From: Armatimonadota bacterium
GTDB lineage: Bacteria > Armatimonadota > Fimbriimonadia > Fimbriimonadales > Fimbriimonadaceae
Direction of reading: 5' to 3'
DNA length: 64,000 nt
NCBI GenBank assembly: GCA_018268395.1
Contig: JAFDWQ010000003.1
Location: forward strand, 407,238-471,237
This document shows, piece by piece, positions 15,842 through 25,341 of this stretch. The notes beneath the pieces were generated by a model. It was given only the letters and a program-made list of their open reading frames with translations, searched no databases and was not told where the DNA came from. The position numbers and the translations under genes are program-made. Positions within the stretch are counted from its first letter, which is position 1. The number at the start of each line of letters is the position of its first letter.

Positions 15842-17653
15842 CTATCGAAGTGAGTTGATCAATGCGGCGCGGCTGACGCGCGCAAGGGCGTCGCCGGGTG
15901 TCGGGAGGATCATGACGGCGTGTGCGACGCTGCCCCTTCTGACGACGATCAGGTCGATCTTCACCTTGCCGGCTTGGGGGTGTTCGAATTCCAGAGTGGC
16001 GTACACCCCGGTCCTGGCTCCAAAGCCGTAGGGCCGTTGCTCGGCGATTTTCCCCTCGACCTTGAGCAAAGACTTCACGCGCTGGAACACTTGGTTGACG
16101 AGGATCCCGGCCATGGGTGGTGCTCCTTCGAACGTCATCTCATGGATTTCGGCAAGGATGCCTTCACCATCGAGAATCGTGGAGAGCGTCTTCGCGCCAA
16201 AGTTGTCCGAGGATTCCGGGGTCTCATGATCCTTGCCGAACATGTAGCTGAACCCGCTCGAACCGAACGAACGTCGCTTCCAACCCGACGGAGCCGGGAT
16301 CTCGACGCGGGCCGTTCCGATCACACGGTCGATGTAGGGAGCCTGTGCTTCGTTCGCAACGACTTCGAGCAGGACGAGCCTGTCGGGAAGGCCCAGCGCA
16401 ATGGCACTACGGACCTCGAAGTCGCCGCGGCCCTTGCGTTTGTACTGAACGCGAAGCACTCGGGCCTCGACGCCGTCGACGAACTTACGGGTCACGTCCG
16501 ACGAATAGTCTTTGACATCGTCTTTCGGCTTGAAACGTGCTTCGGCGAAGTCCATCAATTGATCGAGGTCTTGGTCGTTTCCGCCCGTATCGACGACGCG
16601 CACGTCGCAACCGAAGGCGCCGAAATCGACAGCGTAAGTGCGGGTCGAACCTGAGGCCGTCGGGCCGGAAAAGGGTCGGGGCGCATCGAACCAAACGCCT
16701 TCGTTACCGAGGCTTCGGGGAGCGAACGACGCTAGGTCGACGCTCGAAACTTTGAGGGTGTCCAAGACACGTGCGGCCCACGCTTCGTGTTCGGCGTTGC
16801 CTTGCCGTCCGGTCATGTTGACCCGAAGCAACCGGCCTTCGTCCATCGTGAAGAGTTCGGTGAGGACGTAAGACTTCGAGCCGCGGTGAAAGGTCATCGT
16901 CACGACGAACGCCCTGAACCCGTCCCTTTCGACCTTCTCCGTCTTCGAGGTGAAGTCCGTCGTGCCCGTCCGGGCCTTTTCAAGGGCAGGAGCCTGTTTG
17001 ACCGTACCGTCAAAGTCGATCGTATGGCCCTCATCAGCTTCGGAGACCGAAGCCGTCACGACAAAGTCGCTAAAGTGAAGTTCGAAACCGCCTGGCCGAC
17101 CGCCGTTTTCGGCCGCGAGTTCGTAAGGGAGTTCGGCGTTCAGTCGCGTCTTGCCGAGACATCGACGGACCCAACGCGGCGTCCCCCATTGTTCGAGGAC
17201 GACCGAACCTAGGACGCTTGAGGCCATCGTCGCTCCCGCCGCAGTCTTCGGCGAAGCGAGGACCGACCAGACGCGACCTTCTGCCGCAATGGTCAGGCCC
17301 CAGGCCTTTCCGATCTGAAACGTAGAAGAGGGCTGTCCCGACACCTGACCCGCCTTCCCTCCCGAAACCGAGCCTCCAAGTTTTCCGGCGAGAGTCTCAG
17401 CGGCTTTTTCGGGAGACGGGTCGCCGTATTGTTCGGAAACTTCGACACGCAGGTCGGCCGACTCGCTCGACCATGACGTCGGCAGTACGCCAAGTCCTTC
17501 GTGCCAAGAGACCCCGCCTCCGGTCGGCTCACCGGGCAGGTCTATGATCAGCGAAGGGTTTCCGAGCTGCCAGCGGCCCGTCTCGGCCGAAGCACTGCCG
17601 CTGATGATCGAGGCTGCTGTGAGCAGGGTCGAGAAGAGGACAAGTCTGCGCAC
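15842..17653 (-). CDS. Secreted protein with several DUF1795-like repeats
   Basis: The 603-aa protein has a signal peptide (cleavage near SASAETG). It reads as three roughly 180-residue units, each with a proline-Gly start, central beta strands and an end such as GSVAHAVMILPTP or DRLVLLEVVANEA. This resembles the single domain of the downstream 206-aa protein. No catalytic residues stand out. The 11-bp spacing suggests one transcript with it. A role in the envelope is inferred; function is unknown. Confidence 0.65.
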   Translation of the reverse strand: MRRLVLFSTLLTAASIISGSASAETGRWQLGNPSLIIDLPGEPTGGGVSWHEGLGVLPTSWSSESADLRVEVSEQYGDPSPEKAAETLAGKLGGSVSGGKAGQVSGQPSSTFQIGKAWGLTIAAEGRVWSVLASPKTAAGATMASSVLGSVVLEQWGTPRWVRRCLGKTRLNAELPYELAAENGGRPGGFELHFSDFVVTASVSEADEGHTIDFDGTVKQAPALEKARTGTTDFTSKTEKVERDGFRAFVVTMTFHRGSKSYVLTELFTMDEGRLLRVNMTGRQGNAEHEAWAARVLDTLKVSSVDLASFAPRSLGNEGVWFDAPRPFSGPTASGSTRTYAVDFGAFGCDVRVVDTGGNDQDLDQLMDFAEARFKPKDDVKDYSSDVTRKFVDGVEARVLRVQYKRKGRGDFEVRSAIALGLPDRLVLLEVVANEAQAPYIDRVIGTARVEIPAPSGWKRRSFGSSGFSYMFGKDHETPESSDNFGAKTLSTILDGEGILAEIHEMTFEGAPPMAGILVNQVFQRVKSLLKVEGKIAEQRPYGFGARTGVYATLEFEHPQAGKVKIDLIVVRRGSVAHAVMILPTPGDALARVSRAALINSLR

Positions 17654-17759
17654 GCTTCTCTTAAGACTGTCGGTCGTTCGGGTCGTTTCCTACAATGTGC
17701 GGCGCAGCGGCGGGTTCTTGCCTCCCCGCCGCTACAGAGGGAGCCGGTCCGACCCGGGG

Positions 17760-18209
17760 TCATCTTTCGCAGAGCGGTCGGCCCGAGAGCCCGCGTTCGA
17801 ACGCCCCTTCGGGAACGAGGCCAAGACCTTCGTACAGAGCCAAGAAATCCCACGTGTTGTACGCCTCTAACATCTTGCCGTCGACGATCCTGCACATCGC
17901 TCCACCGTGCATGGAGACGTCACGGCCCGTCCGACGGCATTTGCCTTTGAACGTGCCGATGTAGGAGAACCAGTCGTCCTGTTCGATGATGTGGTCCACA
18001 GTGACGTCGACGTCGCTGAGCAGCTCGAGCATGGCTTTGTGGAACGTGAGGAAGCCCTCTGGGCCGACCAAGGCCCTGCCTCCCAGACCATAGGCCGGCC
18101 CGTCTTCGACGAACATTTCCGCGATGGCGTCGGTGTCCTGGTCTTTCCACACGCGGTCGAACCACGTCGTGACGAATTCCAGATAGCGCGATGTCGCAAG
18201 GGTTGCCAT
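17760..18209 (-). CDS. SnoaL-like (NTF2-fold) protein
   Basis: Beginning at ATG 18209 the 149-aa protein has the cone-shaped NTF2-like pattern of SnoaL polyketide-cyclase relatives: helix DRVWKDQDTDAIAEMF, the FVEDGPAYG strand, GPEGFLTFHKAML helix, and the strands VDHIIEQDDWFSYIGTFKG and WDFLALYEGLG. Such proteins include isomerases and many of unknown activity. The ATG is preceded by TACAAT with a 7-nt gap and no Shine-Dalgarno sequence. Confidence 0.8.
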   Translation of the reverse strand: MATLATSRYLEFVTTWFDRVWKDQDTDAIAEMFVEDGPAYGLGGRALVGPEGFLTFHKAMLELLSDVDVTVDHIIEQDDWFSYIGTFKGKCRRTGRDVSMHGGAMCRIVDGKMLEAYNTWDFLALYEGLGLVPEGAFERGLSGRPLCER

Positions 18210-18216
18210 GGACGAT

Positions 18217-18222
18217 ATTGTA
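18217..18222 (-). promoter_or_regulatory. Putative -10 box (TACAAT), leaderless start of the SnoaL-like gene
   Basis: On the minus strand TACAAT ends 7 nt before the ATG at 18209, and no ribosome-binding site is present between them. Confidence 0.45.
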
Positions 18223-18366
18223 AGTCGTCTTTGGCCCATTTGGGTCCGGAGTCCTTCGATTCGCCGAGTCGCGCCGACCTATAGAGCCTCAGGTGCCCTC
18301 CGACCGCCACGCTTCAAGGCTTCTCCAAAAGGTTGACAAACCCTCTTTTGTCCGGCCTATCGGTTC

Positions 18367-19680
18367 GTGCAACGCTTCTTAGCGAAAATCCGGCGCGTTT
18401 GGAAGCCGCACCCGGGTCAAAGGGAGTTCCTTCTCCACCCGGCGAAGTTCAAGGTCTTGGCCTGTGGACGGCGCTGGGGCAAGACCGACGCGTGCGCGGT
18501 CCAGATCGTCCACGCGTTGCACCGTCCTTACCCCACGAAGCACCTCGTCCTGGCCCCGACCGGAGACCAAGCCGCCCTGCTCTTCGACCGTGCGGTCGAA
18601 CTCCTGCGGGCGATCGGGGAGTCCGAGGCAGGCGATGGGGGCGGCCGGAGCGCTCAAAGGCTCGACCGGTCTACCGATGACGGAGCGGTCCAGATCAAGC
18701 GCTCCCCGTACCCCCGGTTGCGTTTCGGCACCCATACCGTCATGGCCCGCTCGGGCCACCTCCCACGAGCCCTGAGGGGGCACGAGGCCACCCACATCAT
18801 CGTCGACGAAGCTGCCTACCTTCCCGAATCGGTGATCACGGAGGTCGCGATGCCGATGCTGGCCACGTCCGACGGGTACCTGACGCTGGTCAGCACCCCT
18901 CACGGCAAGAACCACTTCTGGCGGTTCTACGACATGGGGCAACGCGGGGAGCACGGTGTTTGGAGCCGCACCGCGCCTTCGTCGGAATCGCCGTTCGTAT
19001 CCCGGTCGTTCCTGGAGATCCAGCGCGAACTGATCAGCAGCCGTGCCTTCGACATCGAGTACGGCGCTCAGTTCATGGAATCGGCGGGCCAGGTCTTTAA
19101 GGCCGAAGCGGTCGAATCGTGCCTGGTCCCCAAAGTTCCGCGACGCGGGCCGCCGTACGTGATCGGCGTCGATTGGGCCCGGTATACGGACTTTACGGCG
19201 GTGGCGGTCCTCGCGGGCGACCGCGAAGAGGCTTCGCTCTTGCACCTCGAACGGCTGAACTGCACCTCTTGGAGCGAGATCGTCCGCCGGGTCGGTGCGG
19301 TCCTCGAAGCGTTCACGCCTGCCCGGGTGCTATGCGACGCCACAGGTTCAGGCGACCCTGTCCTTGAGATGCTGCAACGGTCGATGCCGCGGTCGTTCAT
19401 CGACGGCGTGACCTTCACGCCGTCCGTCAAAGCGGGGTTGATCGAAGGGCTGGCCTGGCTCATCGAACGAGGCGGCCTCAAGATGGCCCCCGACCCTCAA
19501 CTGCTGCGCGAACTCGAGCACTTCGAAGCTCGGCCGACGCAGAACGGGGGCACCCGGCTCGAAGCGCGAGGGGGCTATCACGACGACATGGTCGTCGCTT
19601 TGGCCCTAGCCGCCAGCCAACTCGACACCGTCTATCGTGCCGCGATCCGCGTCGGCGGCCCTCGACCGTTCGCCCCTTGA
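18367..19680 (+). CDS. Phage terminase large subunit (TerL-like ATPase-nuclease)
   Basis: The 437-aa protein starts at GTG 18367. The ATPase has Walker A CGRRWGKT (33-40), Walker B HIIVDEAA and the coupling motif LVSTPHGK. The RNase H-like nuclease shows acidic motifs in GVDWARYTDFTAVAVL, CDATGSGDP and HDDMVVALALA. This is the packaging motor that cuts and pumps DNA into a prohead. Length and motif order are intact. A portal gene follows directly, but no prohead, capsid or tail genes follow. Codon use is like the host, suggesting long residence or domestication. Confidence 0.9.
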   Translation: MQRFLAKIRRVWKPHPGQREFLLHPAKFKVLACGRRWGKTDACAVQIVHALHRPYPTKHLVLAPTGDQAALLFDRAVELLRAIGESEAGDGGGRSAQRLDRSTDDGAVQIKRSPYPRLRFGTHTVMARSGHLPRALRGHEATHIIVDEAAYLPESVITEVAMPMLATSDGYLTLVSTPHGKNHFWRFYDMGQRGEHGVWSRTAPSSESPFVSRSFLEIQRELISSRAFDIEYGAQFMESAGQVFKAEAVESCLVPKVPRRGPPYVIGVDWARYTDFTAVAVLAGDREEASLLHLERLNCTSWSEIVRRVGAVLEAFTPARVLCDATGSGDPVLEMLQRSMPRSFIDGVTFTPSVKAGLIEGLAWLIERGGLKMAPDPQLLRELEHFEARPTQNGGTRLEARGGYHDDMVVALALAASQLDTVYRAAIRVGGPRPFAP

Positions 19681-19705
19681 CCGAACCGCAATCCTGTCTA
19701 AACCT

Positions 19706-20785
19706 ATGTTCCGAATCTTCAACCGCCACCGTTCCCAGACTGAAGAGACCGCGCCCCAGCTCACGCGTTTCGAGCGCAACGCCTTCTCCATCCCCGGATC
19801 CCGCTTCGGGCTCCTCGGGTACGAGACCTACGACGAGATGCAGAAGGACTCGATGGTCCAGACGGTGCTCACGCTCAAACGGCTGGCCGTCGTCTCGGGA
19901 GGGTTCACGTTGGAGCCGTCCGGAGACCATGAAAGAGCGCGACGCGTCTGTCGGTTCGTCGAAGAGGCGTTCGCCCGGATGGAGGGTTCGCCGCTCGACG
20001 TCCTCCGCAATGCGATGGACGCGTTCGCCAAAGGATGGTCGGTGCAAGAGACGGTGTACCGGTTAGACGGGGGCCGGATCTGGATCGAGACCGTGCGGCC
20101 CAAGGACCCGTCTCTGTTCGGGCTCAAGGTCGACAGGTTCGGCCGGATCGAAGGACTCACGTTGAGACTGCCTGGCGAAGGGGAGACGTCGCTCGACCCG
20201 TCCCGGTTCCTGGTCTACATGAACCGGCGGAACTATGCCCAGCCGAAGGGGCGGAGCGACTTGGACGCGGCCTACCGGCACTGGCAAGCCAAGCAAGGGC
20301 TGCTTGCGGCGTGGAAGCTGCACCTAGAGAAGTTCGCCATGCCCACCGTCTTGGGAAGGTTCGAACGGGGGCTGCCCTCGGACGAGCAAGCGAGCCTTCT
20401 CCGGGCGTTGCAGGACGTGCAGAACAACACGGCCGTGACGTTCCCCAGCGAGATCGAAGTGTCCCTGCTCGGTGGCGGCAAGGAGCCATCGACCGGATTC
20501 CAGGAGGCGATCGAGTTCCATAACCGGGAGATCGCGCGGGCGGTCCTGGGCCAGACGCTGACGACGGACGAGGGCCGACGGGTCGGCTCTCTGGCGCTCG
20601 GCAAAGTGCACCTCCAGATCCTGCTTCTTCAAGTGAACGCGATCCGGCGGGAACTTGCGGAGACGGTCATGACGGAGCAACTCGTCCGACCGTTGGTCGA
20701 AGCCAACTTCGGTCCGGGCGACGTGCCGAGGTTCGTCCTTCAAGACTCGGGAGTCGACGCGTTCTCCTCTGGCGAACTCCGTTGA
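19706..20785 (+). CDS. Phage portal protein (DUF935-like)
   Basis: ATG 19706 gives 359 aa and avoids overlapping the terminase. The sequence has the DUF935/Mu gp29-like portal pattern: a DEMQKDSMVQTVLTLKR helix near the N-terminus, the beta-rich wing (VRPKDPSLFGLKVDRFGRIEGL), the stem-like HLEKFAMPTVLGRF block, and GKEPSTGFQEAIEFHNREIARAVLG near the end. The portal is the dodecameric ring that holds the packaging motor. It is shorter than many full portal proteins. No other phage genes are adjacent. Confidence 0.8.
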   Translation: MFRIFNRHRSQTEETAPQLTRFERNAFSIPGSRFGLLGYETYDEMQKDSMVQTVLTLKRLAVVSGGFTLEPSGDHERARRVCRFVEEAFARMEGSPLDVLRNAMDAFAKGWSVQETVYRLDGGRIWIETVRPKDPSLFGLKVDRFGRIEGLTLRLPGEGETSLDPSRFLVYMNRRNYAQPKGRSDLDAAYRHWQAKQGLLAAWKLHLEKFAMPTVLGRFERGLPSDEQASLLRALQDVQNNTAVTFPSEIEVSLLGGGKEPSTGFQEAIEFHNREIARAVLGQTLTTDEGRRVGSLALGKVHLQILLLQVNAIRRELAETVMTEQLVRPLVEANFGPGDVPRFVLQDSGVDAFSSGELR

Positions 20786-21111
20786 CGGGGCGCGCACTGC
20801 GTCCTTTGGCCGGCAATTTCGTGGAAAGGAACAAGTAGGGGCTCCCGGCCGTCAGTTTTCTCGTCTCCGGAACCGATGTTCTAAGAGTAGGACGAAAGCT
20901 GGGGACTCGGGCCCGGCCAGGGCACTGGTCGGACGCGAAAAGCGTCTACCCAATTGTGGAGATTCGGGATGCCCAGCACGTCTGCTGGGCCCTCGGGTAC
21001 CACCAGGACAGCCGAGGCGACCGCGCGGGCGGCGTCCCGAGACCGGACAGATCCGGACAAGGGCCGTTCGAAGCAGCGGAAGTGCAGAGCAAAAGGAACG
21101 ACTAAGAGAAC
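20786..21111. other. Intergenic region upstream of clpC
   Basis: The 326 bp contain no reading frame with coding character. A perfect hairpin (gcccagca at 20972-20979, tgctgggc at 20984-20991, 4-nt loop) lies mid-way, without a T-run. The ClpC ribosome-binding stretch (aagaga) is close to the ATG. No CtsR-type operator was recognised. Confidence 0.5.
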
Positions 21112-23616
21112 ATGTGGCAGCGCTTTACTGAGCGTGCGAGAAAAGTGGTCTTCTTCGCGCAAGAAGAGGCCCAGAAGTTCGGCGAAGGATACGTCAGTAC
21201 CGAGCACCTTCTGTTGGGCTTGGTGCGGGAGTCGGATTCCGTCGCCGCACGAGTGCTCGAAAGGCTAGGCGTGAGCCTGGCCCGCATCCGCGCCGAGATC
21301 GAAAAGCAGTTGCCTCGCGGGGAAGCCCGCCAGAGTCAGGACATGACTCTGACGCCCCGCGCCAAGCGTGTCATCGATCTGGCCTACGACGAGGCCCGAA
21401 ACCTCAACAACAACTACATCGGGACGGAGCACCTGTTGCTCGGCCTGATCCGCGAAGGCGACGGCCTTGCCGGCCGTGTCCTTGGCAAGCTGGGCGTCGA
21501 ACTGGAGAAGGCCCGCCGCGAGGTGATGGCGCTCCAGGACAACGAGACCCAGACCCGCTCGGCTTCCCGCGCCGGGACGAACGGGTCGCAGGTCAAGACC
21601 CAGACCCTAGACGAATTCGGTCGCGACCTGACGGACCTCGCCCGCGAGGGCAAGCTCGACCCGGTCGTCGGCCGCCAACAAGAGATCGAGCGGGTGATGC
21701 AAATCTTGACCCGCCGGACGAAGAACAACCCGTGCCTCATCGGCGAACCCGGTGTCGGAAAGACGGCCATCGCAGAAGGATTGGCCCTCCGCATCGTGAG
21801 CGGCGACATCCCCGACCTGCTGAAGAACAAGCGGTTGGTCGCCCTCGACCTCGCTGGGCTCGTAGCCGGTACCAAGTACCGTGGAGAGTTCGAAGAGCGC
21901 ATGAAAAAAGTCATGGAGGAGGTCCGGAGAGCCGAGGGCCAAGTGATCCTCTTCATCGACGAGCTTCACACTCTTGTCGGCGCCGGCGCCGCTGAAGGCG
22001 CGATCGATGCCAGTAACATCATGAAACCGGCCTTGGCCCGTGGCGAGCTGCAGTGCATCGGCGCCACGACCCAGGACGAGTTCCGCAAGTACATCGAGCG
22101 GGACGCCGCCCTCGAACGCCGGTTCCAGGCCGTCAAGGTCCGTGAACCGAACGAGGAGGAGGCGGTCGACATTCTGATGGGCTTGCGGGAGCGCTATGAA
22201 GCGCACCACGATGTGGAGATCACCGATGAGGCGATCTCGGCCGCGGTGCAGCTCAGTCAGCGCTACATCACCGACCGCACGTTGCCGGACAAGGCGATCG
22301 ACCTGATCGACGAGGCCGCGTCCCGTGTGCGGTTGCAGCAAAGCCTGCCGCCCGCCGACGTCAGAGCGGACAAGGTCAAGCTCAACAAGCTGAAGGCCGA
22401 ACTCGACCACGCGAAACGGCACGAGCCGGACGCGGAGTCGACCGTCAAGCTCGAGTCCGAAGTCGACGAACTGGAAGACAGCATCGCAGGAAGGGAAGAG
22501 GCGTGGAGCGCTGAAGAAAAGCCAAAGGCTGTCGTCGGCGAAGACCAGATCGCTTCGATCGTCCAGAGCTGGACGGGCATCCCCGTCACCAGGCTGGTCG
22601 AGGCCGAGAGCCAGAAGCTCCTGCGCATGGAGGCCGACCTCCACAACCGGATCATCGGCCAGAACGACGCCGTCGGCGCTGTGGCCCGTGCCATCCGCCG
22701 AGCCCGTAGCGGTCTAAAGGATCCGAAGCGGCCGATCGCCAGCTTCATGTTCCTCGGCCCCACCGGTGTCGGTAAGACCGAACTGGCGAAGGCTCTGGCC
22801 GAATACCTGTACGAAAAGGAATCGAACATCGTCAGGATCGACATGTCGGAGTACATGGAGCGGTTCGCGATCAGTCGGTTGGTCGGCGCGCCCCCGGGTT
22901 ACGTCGGCTATGACGAAGGCGGTCAGCTCACCGAACAGGTGCGCCGCAACCCGTACTGCGTCGTCCTCCTCGACGAGATCGAGAAGGCCCACCCTGAAGT
23001 CTTCAACCTGCTCCTCCAGGTGATGGAGGACGGGCAACTGACGGACAGTCAGGGCCGGACCGTCGACTTCCGGAACACGATCATCGTCATGACGTCGAAC
23101 GTCGGCGTCCGGCCGATCGAGCTCGAAAAGGGCCTCGGTTTCCGCGACACGAAGATGGACTTGAACGATCCGCGGACGTACGAGACGATGAAGGCGAAGA
23201 TGCTGGACGAGATGAAAAAGCTCTTCCGGCCGGAGTTCCTGAACCGTGTCGACGAAGTCATCGTGTTCCAGCACCTGAAGAAGGAGGAGATCCTCGAAAT
23301 CGCGGACCTCTATCTGACTCGGGTCAACCGCCAAGCCGCCGAACTCGGTCTGACGATCGAACTGAGCGACAAGGTCAAGGACTTGCTCGTGGAGAAGGGT
23401 TACGACCCGAACCTCGGCGCGCGTCCTCTTCGCCGTGCCGTCCAACGGTACATCGAAGACCCGCTCAGCGAAGAGCTGCTGCTCAACGTCTTCCAACATG
23501 GGGACACGATCGTCGCCGACGTCGCCGAAGGCAAAGAAGGCGACGAGGAGAAGATCGTCTTCAGCAAACGGTCCGGCGGTGGTAGCGAAAAAGAGAAGAT
23601 GCTGGTTAAAAACTAG
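21112..23616 (+). CDS. clpC: ClpC, AAA+ unfoldase subunit of the Clp protease
   Basis: The 834-aa protein has two N-terminal Clp repeats (about 1-70 and 78-145, each with a [11 protein letters not shown] block), and AAA module 1 with Walker A GEPGVGKT at 211-218 and Walker [11 protein letters not shown] middle helical coiled-coil domain follows, with a UVR-like [11 protein letters not shown] stretch, then AAA module 2 with GPTGVGKT at 549-556 and [12 protein letters not shown]. It feeds unfolded proteins to ClpP in quality control and regulated proteolysis. No mcsA, mcsB or ctsR is adjacent, unlike in Firmicutes. An intrinsic terminator follows. Confidence 0.96.
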   Translation: MWQRFTERARKVVFFAQEEAQKFGEGYVSTEHLLLGLVRESDSVAARVLERLGVSLARIRAEIEKQLPRGEARQSQDMTLTPRAKRVIDLAYDEARNLNNNYIGTEHLLLGLIREGDGLAGRVLGKLGVELEKARREVMALQDNETQTRSASRAGTNGSQVKTQTLDEFGRDLTDLAREGKLDPVVGRQQEIERVMQILTRRTKNNPCLIGEPGVGKTAIAEGLALRIVSGDIPDLLKNKRLVALDLAGLVAGTKYRGEFEERMKKVMEEVRRAEGQVILFIDELHTLVGAGAAEGAIDASNIMKPALARGELQCIGATTQDEFRKYIERDAALERRFQAVKVREPNEEEAVDILMGLRERYEAHHDVEITDEAISAAVQLSQRYITDRTLPDKAIDLIDEAASRVRLQQSLPPADVRADKVKLNKLKAELDHAKRHEPDAESTVKLESEVDELEDSIAGREEAWSAEEKPKAVVGEDQIASIVQSWTGIPVTRLVEAESQKLLRMEADLHNRIIGQNDAVGAVARAIRRARSGLKDPKRPIASFMFLGPTGVGKTELAKALAEYLYEKESNIVRIDMSEYMERFAISRLVGAPPGYVGYDEGGQLTEQVRRNPYCVVLLDEIEKAHPEVFNLLLQVMEDGQLTDSQGRTVDFRNTIIVMTSNVGVRPIELEKGLGFRDTKMDLNDPRTYETMKAKMLDEMKKLFRPEFLNRVDEVIVFQHLKKEEILEIADLYLTRVNRQAAELGLTIELSDKVKDLLVEKGYDPNLGARPLRRAVQRYIEDPLSEELLLNVFQHGDTIVADVAEGKEGDEEKIVFSKRSGGGSEKEKMLVKN

Positions 23617-23638
23617 CGCTTGTCCAGACCGGACAAAA

Positions 23639-23671
23639 GACGGCCCCGGCGATTCTGCCGGGGCCGTCTTT
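23639..23671 (+). terminator. Intrinsic terminator of clpC
   Basis: gacggccccggc (23639-23650) pairs perfectly with gccggggccgtc (23657-23668) over 12 bp with a six-base loop, followed by a short T-rich tail. It lies 22 bp after the clpC stop and may also serve the convergent gene. Confidence 0.85.
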
Positions 23672-23684
23672 GTCTGAACAGGGC

Positions 23685-25331
23685 TTAACGAGCGGACATC
23701 AGGACCTGGTTCCAAGCGACCGTGGACGTGGCGACGCTTTGCGTCACTTGGACGCCGAGCCTGATTTCGACCCGGCCGTCCGAAGCCCTGACATAGGTCG
23801 CGGCCGGGAGTCCGGTCACCCGAAACCGTCGTTGTGTACTGTCCATGTTCTCTGCTCGCACTTGGACATACGCGCCGTCCGTCCAGCGTCGGGCGTACAT
23901 GCGGAGGAGTCCCTTGCTGCCGTTAGAGAGCCTGCCGACGGCATCGAAGTCGAAGAAGGACGAAGAACTGCGGTTCGTCTGACCGACGACGGTCATCGTC
24001 GACGTCGCAGGCAGTCCTGCTTTCGTCGAGAGCACCAGGTCTTTATCGTCGATCCCGATGAGGTTCCTTAAGGCACCGCTCTTGATCTTGCCGTCCTGGA
24101 CGGTCAGGTCTTTGATCCAGGTCGAATCGGTCCGTGTCAGGCTGGACACCTTGCCGTTGAGGTCGACGAGGAAGAGTTCGCCATAGGAGTCGACATCGAT
24201 CGAGACGATTCCTCCGATGACGTCAGAGCCCACTTCGGCCGTGTGCTCGCGAAGGTCCAGTGCCCGCCATCGACCGACGTTCGCGTCGAAATAGAACCTC
24301 AGCGACCAGAGTCTGCGCGTAATGTAGTCTGCGAAGAAGTAGCGGCCGAACGCGTCCGGGCCCAATTGGAGTCCGCGGTACACGCGGCCACCGATCACCG
24401 TTTCGCCCTTCCCGTGGTCGTAGACGTATGCCGGCTTCGTATCAGGACTATACGCGAGAGCTCGGTCTGAGAACTGTGCGAACCCTTCGAAGCGGCCCCA
24501 CCCGTAGTTCGCCCCGCCACTGCTGCCGGCACCACGGACATAGGGTTCGTAGTCCAGTTCCTCCCAAGCGCCTTGCCCGACGTCCCCGATCACGAGTGCA
24601 CCGTTACCGGCAAGGTTCGGATCGTCAAAGTTGAACTTGAAGGGGTTCCGCAGTCCGAACGACCAAATCTCCTTTCGCGCTACGACGGGGTCGTTATCGA
24701 CGAACGGGTTGTCGGCAGGAACGTGGTAGCTCCGTTCGGGATCGGTCGGAAAGTCGTCGGTGCGAGGATCGATCCGGACCATCTTTCCCAGGAGGGTCGA
24801 CGGGTTTTGACCGTTACCTTCCGGATCGCCCGAGCCACCGCCGTCACCTATGCCGATGTACAGCATGCCGTCCGGCCCGAAGGCGATCTTGCCGCCGTTA
24901 TGATTGTCGTTCGTCCGTGCGGTCGCGATCACGGTGCGTCGGGTGGCAGGGTCTGCGACGTACGGATCGCCTTGCGTCACCGTGTACCGATCGACCTGCA
25001 TACGTGGCCCCGGTCGGGTGCAGTTGACGTAGAAGTAGCCGTTCGCGAAGCCGGCCGGTACGGCCATCCCCAAAAGCCCTTGCTCTCCGCCGGAAACGAT
25101 CGAGCCGGAAACATCGATCAGCGGCATCGTTCGGACGACACCGTCGATGCGGACTTTGATGACACCGCCTTGTTCGACGATGTACTGGACGTTGCGACGG
25201 ATCGGGTCTTGAACGATCTCGATGGGAGACGACAGTCCTGTCACGACGGTCGTAGCTTTTAGCGATTGGCCGGACGCACCGGCCGCGCTGACGGCCAAGG
25301 CGATGCTGACGACGAACTGCTTAGCGGGCAT
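23685..25331 (-). CDS. PQQ-dependent sugar dehydrogenase-like protein (GSDH family)
   Basis: The 548-aa protein has a signal peptide (cleavage near GASGQS) and a six-bladed propeller typical of glucose/sorbosone dehydrogenases. Visible blocks include GGEQGLLGMAV, FYVNCTRPGP, DNHNGGKIAFGPDGMLYIGIGDGGG, GKMVRIDP, DNPF, IWSFGLRNPFKF, GDVGQGAWEELD and GRYFFADYITRRLWSL. The family oxidises aldoses to lactones in the periplasm using PQQ and calcium. The C-terminal roughly 130 residues are an extra beta domain. The next gene is a close paralogue 11 bp away, so they are probably one operon. Confidence 0.85.
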   Translation of the reverse strand: MPAKQFVVSIALAVSAAGASGQSLKATTVVTGLSSPIEIVQDPIRRNVQYIVEQGGVIKVRIDGVVRTMPLIDVSGSIVSGGEQGLLGMAVPAGFANGYFYVNCTRPGPRMQVDRYTVTQGDPYVADPATRRTVIATARTNDNHNGGKIAFGPDGMLYIGIGDGGGSGDPEGNGQNPSTLLGKMVRIDPRTDDFPTDPERSYHVPADNPFVDNDPVVARKEIWSFGLRNPFKFNFDDPNLAGNGALVIGDVGQGAWEELDYEPYVRGAGSSGGANYGWGRFEGFAQFSDRALAYSPDTKPAYVYDHGKGETVIGGRVYRGLQLGPDAFGRYFFADYITRRLWSLRFYFDANVGRWRALDLREHTAEVGSDVIGGIVSIDVDSYGELFLVDLNGKVSSLTRTDSTWIKDLTVQDGKIKSGALRNLIGIDDKDLVLSTKAGLPATSTMTVVGQTNRSSSSFFDFDAVGRLSNGSKGLLRMYARRWTDGAYVQVRAENMDSTQRRFRVTGLPAATYVRASDGRVEIRLGVQVTQSVATSTVAWNQVLMSAR

Positions 25332-25341
25332 CTTCTTTGTC

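Noticed and set aside
20972-20991. Perfect 8-bp hairpin upstream of clpC as an intrinsic terminator
   Set aside because: No T-run follows and it lies between the portal gene and clpC without fitting either gene end; left as an unexplained hairpin.
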